Shown: positions 24,531 to 30,922 of the stretch, piece by piece
Layout of the letters: every line of letters begins with the position of its first letter
How positions within the stretch are numbered: the stretch's first letter is position 1
Assembly: GCA_902767315.1 (NCBI GenBank)
Contig: CACXHB010000015.1
Coordinates: 1 to 64,000 of the forward strand
Source of the DNA: an uncultured Eubacteriales bacterium
GTDB lineage: Bacteria > Bacillota > Clostridia > Christensenellales > Aristaeellaceae
Reading direction: 5' to 3'
Length of the DNA: 64,000 nucleotides
The notes under the pieces: generated by a model
The model's database searches: none
Told to the model about the DNA's origin: nothing
Seen by the model: the letters and a program-made list of their open reading frames with translations, nothing else
Position numbers and translations under genes: made by a program

Positions 24531-24730
24531 ATGAAAACAAAAGACCATCTCCTGCTGGGACGATTTGTATTAAAATATGAGGGGCTCGCCCTGGATTCCC
24601 TGCGGCAGCGGATGTTTCTGTGGGGCTGCGTAGAGCCGGATTACAATCCCTTCACCTATGCCCGCGGTTCCCTGAAGCACGCCTTCCTTCGGGGACATCA
24701 CACGGAAAACGACCGACGCCGTGTCAATGC
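24531..24730 (+). pseudogene. Truncated zinc-dependent phospholipase C-like gene
   Basis: The frame begins after GAAAGGAG with MKTKDHLLLGRFVLKYEG and continues through FLWGCVEPDYNPFTYARGS and LRGHHTEN, a pattern seen at the N-terminus of zinc-dependent phospholipase C-family proteins (N-terminal metal-ligand region). It then breaks off and runs into sequence belonging to an ABC ATPase remnant on the other strand. The missing C-terminal two thirds points to a deletion or insertion near 24730. Confidence 0.5.
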
Positions 24731-24810
24731 CGGCGATAGAGGAAAATCTTTATAAACGCTCTCATTCCGGCCGCTTAATGTGCCTCGGGTGCGGCGCACA
24801 CCGCGCTCTC

Positions 24811-25035
24811 TCATACGAGGATCTTCCCATCGTTGATCTCAATCCTTCGCCTGCACAGGTTGGCGTACCGCTGCTCATGCGTCACCAGCAGCACGGTGTT
24901 TCCGCGACGGTTGACGGCGAGCAGCAGCTCCATGATCTCGTCTGCCGCCTTTTTGTCGAGATTCCCGGTAGGCTCGTCGGCAAGAAGAATCACCGGGTCG
25001 TTGATCAGGGCGCGGGCACCATAAAGCATTGACAA
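24811..25035 (-). pseudogene. ABC transporter ATPase, C-terminal fragment
   Basis: The minus strand encodes ARALINDPVILLADEPTGNLD (Walker B and D-loop), then GNTVLLVTHEQRYANLCRRR (H-loop) and INDGKILV at the stop, typical of a MacB/LolD-like exporter ATPase. Walker A and the signature motif are missing; sequence upstream of 25035 is unrelated. This is the leftover 75 residues of a gene whose 5' end has been lost. Confidence 0.75.
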
Positions 25036-25036
25036 A

Positions 25037-25097
25037 CCCCGCCCTTTGCTATTTGACGGGGGTGTCAGCGGTCCGAACCACCCGTTCGAGGGTGGTT
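25037..25097. repeat. Two inverted repeats at an accessory-region junction
   Basis: CCCCG (25037-25041) pairs with CGGGG (25057-25061), and AACCACCC (25076-25083) pairs with GGGTGGTT (25090-25097). They lie exactly where the ABC ATPase remnant ends and before the AT-rich orphan gene, so they may mark the end of an inserted or lost element. Neither is followed by a convincing T-run. Confidence 0.45.
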
Positions 25098-25117
25098 GTG
25101 TGCTTAATGGATATGAA

Positions 25118-25819
25118 TTAAATCTGGTTTTTGTAGGTATACCTAATAACAGGCTCGACTTTAATAAATTCTCTTGAACCAAGGAAGCTCTTATACTTAT
25201 GTTCGAAAGATTGTTCGCCTGATGTATCTTCAATATAGCCCATGTGCTCATAGGGGGAATATCGCCGATCTTTGTAATAATACTGACACTTTTCAATGGC
25301 GTATAGGAGTTCAATATGAATTTTATCCTTAGCTGCCAATTGCTGTAGAATTTCCCATACAGACTGCCAATGTGCCGTTTTGTTTACATAGACATGGTAT
25401 GTACTAGTTAAAAAATGCTCTTCATTCTGGCTTCTTTGGGTAAACAAATCCCATCCTACGTTCATATCACCTTCAACATAATAGATCCTGAATCCTTTGC
25501 TGCTGTATATATCTTTTGCTGATTCCATAACCTTTTCACAATTGCAAAGATAATCAGGACTATCTTTATACATCTGTTCTACTTTGTAAGCAACCCATCG
25601 CGGTCCACGAATATCATAATCTCCGGTGATATTCACAATGCCAACGCAATCACGAACCCGATTTTTAATTTGATTCGCGGCTGCATCACAGATTGTTTTA
25701 TAGATGTGTTTTGCCATTGTTTTATACCCTTCGGAAATATCTAGCAAACATATATTGCGAATGATCTTAGATTGTTCACTAATTTCGGAAGTTTTCTGTA
25801 TTGAATCCTGCAATCCCAT
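25118..25819 (-). CDS. AT-rich hypothetical protein
   Basis: A 233-residue protein with no family I recognise. It is rich in aromatic and charged residues (RGPRWVAYKVEQMYKDSPDY, RIYYVEGDMNVGWDLF, KCQYYYKDRRYSPYEHMGY) and has no membrane helix or signal peptide. ATG 25819 is chosen since AGGAGG lies 7 nt upstream. Its base composition is clearly more AT-rich than its neighbours, and it sits between broken genes and an insertion sequence, so it was probably acquired by transfer. A defence or toxin-type role would be speculation. Confidence 0.75.
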   Translation of the reverse strand: MGLQDSIQKTSEISEQSKIIRNICLLDISEGYKTMAKHIYKTICDAAANQIKNRVRDCVGIVNITGDYDIRGPRWVAYKVEQMYKDSPDYLCNCEKVMESAKDIYSSKGFRIYYVEGDMNVGWDLFTQRSQNEEHFLTSTYHVYVNKTAHWQSVWEILQQLAAKDKIHIELLYAIEKCQYYYKDRRYSPYEHMGYIEDTSGEQSFEHKYKSFLGSREFIKVEPVIRYTYKNQI

Positions 25820-25863
25820 CTTTATACCTCCTGTCACATAAATGATCAAATGATATTTCTTCT

Positions 25864-25892
25864 ATTATAACGCAATGAATTGTTAATATCAA
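25864..25892 (-). promoter_or_regulatory. Promoter of the AT-rich orphan gene
   Basis: On the minus strand, -35 TTGATA (25887-25892) and -10 TATAAT (25864-25869) are 17 nt apart. The orphan gene thus has its own promoter. Confidence 0.65.
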
Positions 25893-26231
25893 TATTTATT
25901 TGCGACTAAATATGAATATTAACGACATACTAACAAAAAACGAAAATAGGAGGACTTAATGAGATGTACTATTCATGAAAAAAGGGACGCTCCGGAAGCC
26001 TGCAAATAAAAAGTCAAGTCCCAAATGAGTCATAACCGAAAAAAGTTTGAGAAGGGAAAAAGCAAAATGCGTACACCAAACAGACCACCGCCGAAACGCC
26101 GGTCGAAAAGGAGCGGTAGCACAGCCGTCGCGGTCCGTCAAGGACATGCGGCTGCGCCGTGCCTGCGGCATCCTTGACAGACCGCGCCGTCTGAGCAGTG
26201 CAGAGGTCAAGAGCTTGCGCGGCAAGCTCTA

Positions 26232-27476
26232 TCAGTCAGAGCTGCCCGGTTCCAGCATGGGCTGATCCCAGAGTCCCTTCGCCTTCAGGCAGTCGCGAAC
26301 GCGGCCGTAGTAAATGCGCAGGAATTTGGTCATCCCGGCGGTCATGTAGACGTAGTACTTCTTGCCCTCGGATCGCTTCTTGTCGAGGAACTGGTAGACG
26401 GGATCGTCCTGCGGCTGAAGCTGAAGCAGGATGGTCATGACGACAAAGAGCGTTTTGCGCAGGTAGGGAGAGCCGCGTTTGCTGCTGGGCTTGCTTTCAG
26501 AAACCTTGTCGCCGGAATCATCCTTGATGGGATCGGTTCCCGCAAAGCCTACCAGCGACTTCTGATGCGCGAAGCGGCGCAGGTCGCCGATCTCGGCGAT
26601 CAGCTGCGGGCCCATGGATTTTCCGACGCCGGTCATGGCCATGACGGTCTCGTATTCCGGAAGCTGAGAGGCCAGGCGATTCATCTCGGCGCGGTAGGCT
26701 TCCACCGTGCGGGAAACAGTTCTGAGCTGAGCGACCGCTTCCTTCACCAGCAGCCTGCAGGTGTCGGACTTGGGCACCAGCGGAAACTTCTGCCGGGCGT
26801 CCGCGTGCAATTCAAGAGCTTTCTGCTCGGAGAAATTGTAGCCGTGACGTTTGCACCACTTCCGGTAGCGCTCCGCAAAGGCGCTCCGGCTGAGACTGGC
26901 GACGCAGTCCACGTGCCAGAAGGTATCCACGAAATCGACCCACTTCTGGCTGCCGTCCGGTCGCACCGGGCTGTCAAAGTAACGGTTTACACCGGGATAG
27001 CTCTGCTCCAGCAGGGCTATCAGGTTGTTGTTCAGCGCGGTTCTGGTCTTGCTCGACAGCTGGAACTGCCGGTGCAGCGTCTTGAGATCATAACGAATCG
27101 TATCCATGGGAGTATATTGCGGCAAAATCTCCCACTTGTCAAGAGCGGACTGGGCGATTTTCAGAGCGTCGGCCCTGTCGGTCTTCACTTTGCGGACGTC
27201 GACGCCCTCCCGGTAGTCTTTGATGACCAGCGGGTTCACGGCGGAGACGAAGAAGCCGGCGCGGTACATGCTCATGGCAAAGGATTCGTAATACCGGCCC
27301 GTGTGCTCCATGACGATCCGAGCTTCGCCGTTCAATCCGCGCAGCTTCTCTATTAGAAAAGCAAAGCCGTCCGCGGTGTGCGGAACCTCGAACGGCTTCA
27401 TGACAACCTTCCGCCGGGCGCCGAGCACGGCAGCCGTGCTCCGGCCATTGGAAACATCTACCCCAACTGCGAACAT
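26232..27476 (-). CDS. IS110-family transposase (bridge-RNA-guided recombinase type)
   Basis: A 414-residue DEDD recombinase. The N-terminal RuvC-like domain has GVDVSNGRSTAAV (first Asp), RIVMEHTGRYYE (Glu) and KTDRADALKIAQ (two Asp). The C-terminal Transposase_20 domain has MTGVGKSMGPQLIAEIGDLR and the catalytic serine region SSKRGSPYLRKTLF. All key residues are present and the gene is full length, so the element may be active. In this family an RNA from the end upstream of the gene specifies target and donor DNA. Confidence 0.95.
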   Translation of the reverse strand: MFAVGVDVSNGRSTAAVLGARRKVVMKPFEVPHTADGFAFLIEKLRGLNGEARIVMEHTGRYYESFAMSMYRAGFFVSAVNPLVIKDYREGVDVRKVKTDRADALKIAQSALDKWEILPQYTPMDTIRYDLKTLHRQFQLSSKTRTALNNNLIALLEQSYPGVNRYFDSPVRPDGSQKWVDFVDTFWHVDCVASLSRSAFAERYRKWCKRHGYNFSEQKALELHADARQKFPLVPKSDTCRLLVKEAVAQLRTVSRTVEAYRAEMNRLASQLPEYETVMAMTGVGKSMGPQLIAEIGDLRRFAHQKSLVGFAGTDPIKDDSGDKVSESKPSSKRGSPYLRKTLFVVMTILLQLQPQDDPVYQFLDKKRSEGKKYYVYMTAGMTKFLRIYYGRVRDCLKAKGLWDQPMLEPGSSD

Positions 27477-27551
27477 ATGAAATCCTCCCGATGTGTTACT
27501 GCAATGGCATTCCGCCTTTACCCATCGCCGATTCTATCTGTTCGCTGACTC

Positions 27552-27676
27552 GAGCGGCCGCGCCGGGCGCTCAACCTGCACAAATCGAACGCTGCACAAT
27601 GGAAGGCCGGCTGGCTGACTTTCGTACGAGCGCGCTGCTCTTGGAGCATCTCGTCAGACCATTGCTCTTCCATTGT
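27552..27676 (-). ncRNA. Candidate IS110 bridge RNA structure
   Basis: Upstream of the transposase and in its transcription direction there is a long stem of 10 perfect pairs (27596-27605 with 27667-27676). It encloses CTGAC/GTCAG (27615-27619, 27653-27657), ACGAG/CTCGT (27626-27630, 27650-27654) and a hairpin TGCTC-TTG-GAGCA (27636-27648). A second hairpin GAGCG/CGCTC lies at 27552-27572. Some inner helices share bases and are alternatives. The position and loop-rich form match bridge RNAs known from IS621. Exact ends and guide loops are not defined here. Confidence 0.5.
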
Positions 27677-27758
27677 ACAGCTTAGGCAATGAGATGTCCC
27701 TCACCTATGGCTGGCTGCCACGAACATGGGGCAAATATATAGTAACAGGAGCTTCCAC

Positions 27759-28799
27759 ATGGAACGCAAAAACTACGCCCTGATTCCCGCCTATCAGCCG
27801 GACGAAAAGCTGATTCAGCTCTGCCGCCGGCTGACGGAAGAAAGCTATACCGTCATCGTGGTAGACGACGGCAGCGGGCCCGCCTACGCCCCGATATTCC
27901 AGGCGGCGGATTCCTTCGTCACGCTTTTAACCCACCCCGAAAACAAGGGCAAAGGGGCGGCGCTGAAAACCGGGATGAACTATATCGCCGGGATCGGCGG
28001 CGCCGACGATTTCGTGGTCACCGCCGACGCGGACGGGCAGCATCGCCCGGAGGACATCGCCAAAACCTTACTGGCGGCAGGCGAAAATCCCTCGGCGCTG
28101 ACCCTGGGCAGTCGAGCCTTCACCGGCAAGGTGCTCCTGAAAAGCCGCATGGGCAACGCCATTACGCGAAACGTATTCGCCCTGCTGGCCCATCGCCGAG
28201 TGCGGGATACTCAGACGGGGCTTCGGGCCTTTTCCTGCCAGATGATCCCCTTTCTGCTGTCCGTGCAGGGGGAGCGTTACGAATACGAAATGAACGTGCT
28301 GCTGGCCTGCGCCCGGCAGAACGTGCCCATTCGGGAAGTGCCCATCGAAACGGTGTACATCGACGGCAACGCCTCTTCCCACTTTAGGCCCTTCCAGGAC
28401 GCATGGCGCATTTACCGGGAAATTTTCGCCTTCGCCGCCTCCTCCTTTGTGGGCTTTCTGGTAGATTACGGCCTGTTCAGCGCGCTGGCGGCGCTGATGG
28501 GCAACGGGCTGCTTCCCCTGTGCAACATACTGGCGCGGCTGGTCAGCGCCAGCGTCAATTACACCATCAACCGCCGCTATGTCTTCCGGGATCAGGGCCG
28601 CGTCTCCCGTTCCGCGCCCCGGTACGCCCTGCTGGCCCTGGGCATCCTCTGCGCCAACACGCTGATTTTGATGCTGCTGGTAGACGCATTGCACCTGAAC
28701 CGCTACGTCGCCAAGCTGACCACGGAGCTGATCCTGTTCGTCGTCAGCTGGGCCGTGCAGAAATTCGGCGTATTCTCCCGTCAGTCTCCTCAGCCCTAG
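27759..28799 (+). CDS. GT2 glycosyltransferase fused to GtrA-like membrane domain
   Basis: A 346-residue fusion. Residues 1-215 are a family 2 glycosyltransferase (ALIPAYQPDEKLIQLCRRL, VIVVDDGSG, metal-binding VTADADGQHRPEDI), as in dolichol/undecaprenyl-phosphate sugar synthases. Residues 225-345 are a four-helix GtrA domain (SSFVGFLVDYGLFSALAAL, SASVNYTINRRYVFRD), thought to flip lipid-linked sugars. ATG 27759 follows AGGAG; an upstream frame extension from 27726 enters the insertion-sequence flank. Likely role: making and translocating a polyprenyl-phosphate sugar for cell-wall decoration. Confidence 0.9.
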   Translation: MERKNYALIPAYQPDEKLIQLCRRLTEESYTVIVVDDGSGPAYAPIFQAADSFVTLLTHPENKGKGAALKTGMNYIAGIGGADDFVVTADADGQHRPEDIAKTLLAAGENPSALTLGSRAFTGKVLLKSRMGNAITRNVFALLAHRRVRDTQTGLRAFSCQMIPFLLSVQGERYEYEMNVLLACARQNVPIREVPIETVYIDGNASSHFRPFQDAWRIYREIFAFAASSFVGFLVDYGLFSALAALMGNGLLPLCNILARLVSASVNYTINRRYVFRDQGRVSRSAPRYALLALGILCANTLILMLLVDALHLNRYVAKLTTELILFVVSWAVQKFGVFSRQSPQP

Positions 28800-28823
28800 G
28801 CCGGGGAGGCCGGCGCATTTTTC
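28800..28823 (+). terminator. Short hairpin terminator
   Basis: GCCGG (28800-28804) pairs with CCGGC (28810-28814), then GCATTTTTC follows. It closes the glycosyltransferase transcript before the convergent DUF5071 gene. Confidence 0.5.
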
Positions 28824-28826
28824 ATT

Positions 28827-29195
28827 TTAACGCCCCAATACGGTTTGCAAATTTTCCGCCCATTCCTCGTCGCCTTCCCTGTCTGCACGGGCGACGGCCG
28901 CAGAAACCGCTGTTTTTACCGTCTCTTCCGGCATCTGCTTCAACCGTTTTTCAATCGTGTCCACGCCGGGCCAGTTCAAATCCCGAAACCATTGCAAAAC
29001 GCCCGGCAAAAACCGCGTCAGGGTTGCGTCGTCCAATCCACTCAATACAATCGCACAATTCTGCCAACAGTCCTTTTTCCCTGGCGGCAAAATCAACGTC
29101 TCGATCTCCCCGTCGTCTTCAAGGCGAAGGGTCTCTATTTGCCGCCGCTGCTGTTCCTCAGGCAAATTCCAATTTAATTTATCGATATTAAGCAC
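28827..29195 (-). CDS. DUF5071 domain protein
   Basis: A 122-residue protein resembling the DUF5071 family: WNLPEEQQRRQIETLRL at the start, then KKDCWQNCAIVLSGLDDATL and LPGVLQWFRDLNWPG. The family is helical, small, of unknown function and often found near toxin-immunity genes; no toxin gene is adjacent here. It follows a GNAT gene with a 32-nt gap, so the two may be co-transcribed. Confidence 0.7.
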   Translation of the reverse strand: MLNIDKLNWNLPEEQQRRQIETLRLEDDGEIETLILPPGKKDCWQNCAIVLSGLDDATLTRFLPGVLQWFRDLNWPGVDTIEKRLKQMPEETVKTAVSAAVARADREGDEEWAENLQTVLGR

Positions 29196-29227
29196 GCTTT
29201 TCGTCCTTCCCTGCCTCGCCTGATGGA

Positions 29228-29668
29228 CTACAGCTTCATGTACAGCAGCGGATAGGGATTTCCTTCCTCGTCCCGGGCCGTGCGCCGATAGGTTTGAAAG
29301 CCCATGTGCGTATAAAATCCTACCGCCTGGGGATTCTGTTCGTTAACGGTGAGTTCCCGGATTCCCAGATTGCCCATTCCATATTCCAGAAGCCGTCTGC
29401 CCAGCCCCGCGCCGCGTTCCTCCGGGGCGAGAAACAGCATTTCCAGGCGAGGCCCGTCTGCGCCCAGAAAGCCTGCCAGTCGGCCTGAATCAGTTTCGGC
29501 GACGACCAGGCGCGGAACCTCCCGCAGCGCCCGGGGCACGTATCCCCTGATTTTTCCGATTTCCGCCTCCGACAGAAACCCATGGGTCGCCCGGACGGAA
29601 GTTTCCCAAAGCTGCAGAAGACGCTCCAATAAGGCGGGAGTTCTTTTTTCGACTTCATAAATTTTCAT
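29228..29668 (-). CDS. GNAT family N-acetyltransferase
   Basis: A 146-residue acetyltransferase. The acetyl-CoA pyrophosphate loop is LAPEERGAGLGRRLLEYG, preceded by the beta-4 strand RLEMLFL and followed by the ELTVNEQNPQAVGFYTHMGF motif. The overall pattern is close to YjaB-type enzymes. Substrate unknown. Followed by the DUF5071 gene on the same strand. Confidence 0.92.
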   Translation of the reverse strand: MKIYEVEKRTPALLERLLQLWETSVRATHGFLSEAEIGKIRGYVPRALREVPRLVVAETDSGRLAGFLGADGPRLEMLFLAPEERGAGLGRRLLEYGMGNLGIRELTVNEQNPQAVGFYTHMGFQTYRRTARDEEGNPYPLLYMKL

Positions 29669-29735
29669 GGCGCTTCGTCCCCGTGTTCATCAGTTTTCCA
29701 GAACAATTATAGCATATCGGCCCTCCACCGGCAAC

Positions 29736-29779
29736 GAAAACAGGCGGGAGCGTCCAACGACGGCTCCCGCCCGTTTTTT
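29736..29779. terminator. Bidirectional terminator after the Crp/Fnr operon
   Basis: A 9-bp stem GGCGGGAGC (29743-29751) with GCTCCCGCC (29763-29771) is flanked by GTTTTTTC on the plus strand and by CTGTTTTC on the minus strand. It ends the minus-strand operon finishing at 29779. Confidence 0.75.
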
Positions 29780-30456
29780 CAGATGCAGTCCTGCAGTTTC
29801 TGTTTTTCCAGAAGGGTGACGCTCCTGCGTTCCCGGGAGATCACGCCCCGCGTTTCCAGTTCCCGCAGCCTTCTGGAGAGGGTTTCCGGGGTGGTGTTCA
29901 GATAGGCGGACAGTTCCTTCAGGGGCAGCGGAATCTCGATTCGGCAGCTGTCCTGCGCCGCCGAAAGGTTCAGCAGATATTCCGCCAGCCGCGCCAGAAC
30001 CGGCTCCCCGTTGGTGGCGGTCTGGTGGGCACTGCGGCGCATTCTCCGGCTGAATTCCTCCAGCAGTTTCAGGCTGATGGAGGGATGCCGGGATAGCAAT
30101 TCCAGAAAATCCTTCCGAGCGATAAAGCACACGCGGCCCTCCGACAGCGCTTCCCCGTAGGTATAGGTCGCCTCTTCCCCAAACAGCGCCTCTTCCCCTA
30201 CGAAATCCCCCTTGTGGAGCACCTGCAGCAGATACTCCCGGCCGGAGGGGGTGATTTCATAAACCTTGATGCGCCCCTCTGAAATCAGATACAGCCCATG
30301 ATGTTCGTCGGGAGAAAACAGAATTTCCCCCTTGTGCACCTTCCGATGCACGGCGATGTTGCTGATTTCCTCCAGGCTTTGCAAATCCAGGTGCTGAAAG
30401 ATGGAAATCTGGGCGGCGCAGGGCTGGGCCGTGCAGCAGCAGGCATCCTTCAGCAT
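29779..30456 (-). CDS. Crp/Fnr-family regulator with N-terminal cysteine cluster
   Basis: A 225-residue regulator with a cyclic-nucleotide-binding-type fold (EILFSPDEHHGLYLISEGRI, LHKGDFVGEEALFG) and a C-terminal HTH (LKELSAYLNTTPETLSRRLR). The first 13 residues hold four cysteines (CCCTAQPC), with a further one at about 110, which could bind an Fe-S cluster or another redox or metal group; the spacing differs from E. coli FNR. The start overlaps the preceding gene by 7 nt. An FNR-like box lies at the operon promoter, so it probably regulates its own operon. Confidence 0.9.
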   Translation of the reverse strand: MLKDACCCTAQPCAAQISIFQHLDLQSLEEISNIAVHRKVHKGEILFSPDEHHGLYLISEGRIKVYEITPSGREYLLQVLHKGDFVGEEALFGEEATYTYGEALSEGRVCFIARKDFLELLSRHPSISLKLLEEFSRRMRRSAHQTATNGEPVLARLAEYLLNLSAAQDSCRIEIPLPLKELSAYLNTTPETLSRRLRELETRGVISRERRSVTLLEKQKLQDCI

Positions 30457-30698
30457 ACGTGTTCCCGGTCCAGCGCTTCCAGCAGCCGGTAGGTTTTGAC
30501 ATAGGTGGGACACGCGTCCGCCGGAACGGCGTAATTTTGGGTGACCTCCCGCAGCTTCCGAAAAATTTCTTCCGAGGGAGCGTTCTTCAATTCCTCGTAG
30601 AGGGCCGCCACCTGATGCAATTCCGGATGATGTTCTCCGTGCACCCGCTCTACCACGGGCAGAATCTTGTTCAGGGTCAGCATCGTTTCTTCCTTCAT
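30450..30698 (-). CDS. Small hemerythrin-like (HHE-type) protein
   Basis: An 82-residue protein with VHGEHHPELHQVAALYEEL, a histidine-rich helix like those that bind di-iron in hemerythrin and iron-sulfur repair proteins, and a Cys in the second half (VPADACPTYVK). It is too short for a full four-helix hemerythrin and may work as a dimer or bind a single metal. AGGAGG precedes the ATG. It lies between an HMA protein and the Crp/Fnr gene, overlapping the latter. The family call is moderate. Confidence 0.65.
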   Translation of the reverse strand: MKEETMLTLNKILPVVERVHGEHHPELHQVAALYEELKNAPSEEIFRKLREVTQNYAVPADACPTYVKTYRLLEALDREHVC

Positions 30699-30715
30699 CG
30701 CGCGATTCCTCCTTT

Positions 30716-30922
30716 TTACCGGACGATTTCGTAGCCCAGGGCGGTAATGACCCGCATAAGTTCTTCCAGGCTGGTTTGGGTTTCGTCGAATTCCACCTTG
30801 GCCTTGCTGGCGTTGTACAGCACCGTGGCGCTGATGACACCGGGGGCCTTTCGCAGGGCGGTCTCGATTTTCTGGGCGCACATGGGGCAGACCAGTTCTT
30901 CCATCTGAATGGTTTTCTTCAT
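30716..30922 (-). CDS. HMA-domain metal chaperone-like protein
   Basis: A 68-residue stand-alone HMA domain with the metal site CPMC in ELVCPMCAQKIETAL, then VLYNASKAKVEFD and a conserved ITALGYEI end. The usual motif is MxCxxC; here Met is replaced by Leu-Val before the first Cys. Its start overlaps the ATPase stop, so the two are coupled and it probably delivers a soft metal to that pump. Confidence 0.88.
   Translation of the reverse strand: MKKTIQMEELVCPMCAQKIETALRKAPGVISATVLYNASKAKVEFDETQTSLEELMRVITALGYEIVR

Larger units (their letters stand above)
25958..27697 (-). mobile_element. IS110-type insertion sequence with 10-bp flanking repeat
   Basis: The element is proposed from an IS110 transposase gene flanked by the same 10-mer AATGAGATGT at 25958-25967 and 27688-27697, giving about 1.74 kb. 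IS110 elements lack terminal inverted repeats and recombine at short shared core sequences, so a direct repeat is the expected boundary. The noncoding part upstream of the transposase (27477-27697) is structured, as for bridge-RNA-encoding left ends; the 264 nt on the other side (25968-26231) hold no gene I can support. Exact ends need an empty-site comparison. Confidence 0.65.

Noticed and set aside
26047-26265. A 72-codon plus-strand frame at the right-hand non-transposase end of the IS
   Set aside because: No ribosome-binding site, and an overlapping frame exists on the other strand; composition is arginine-rich as in noncoding frames. It lies within the IS end.
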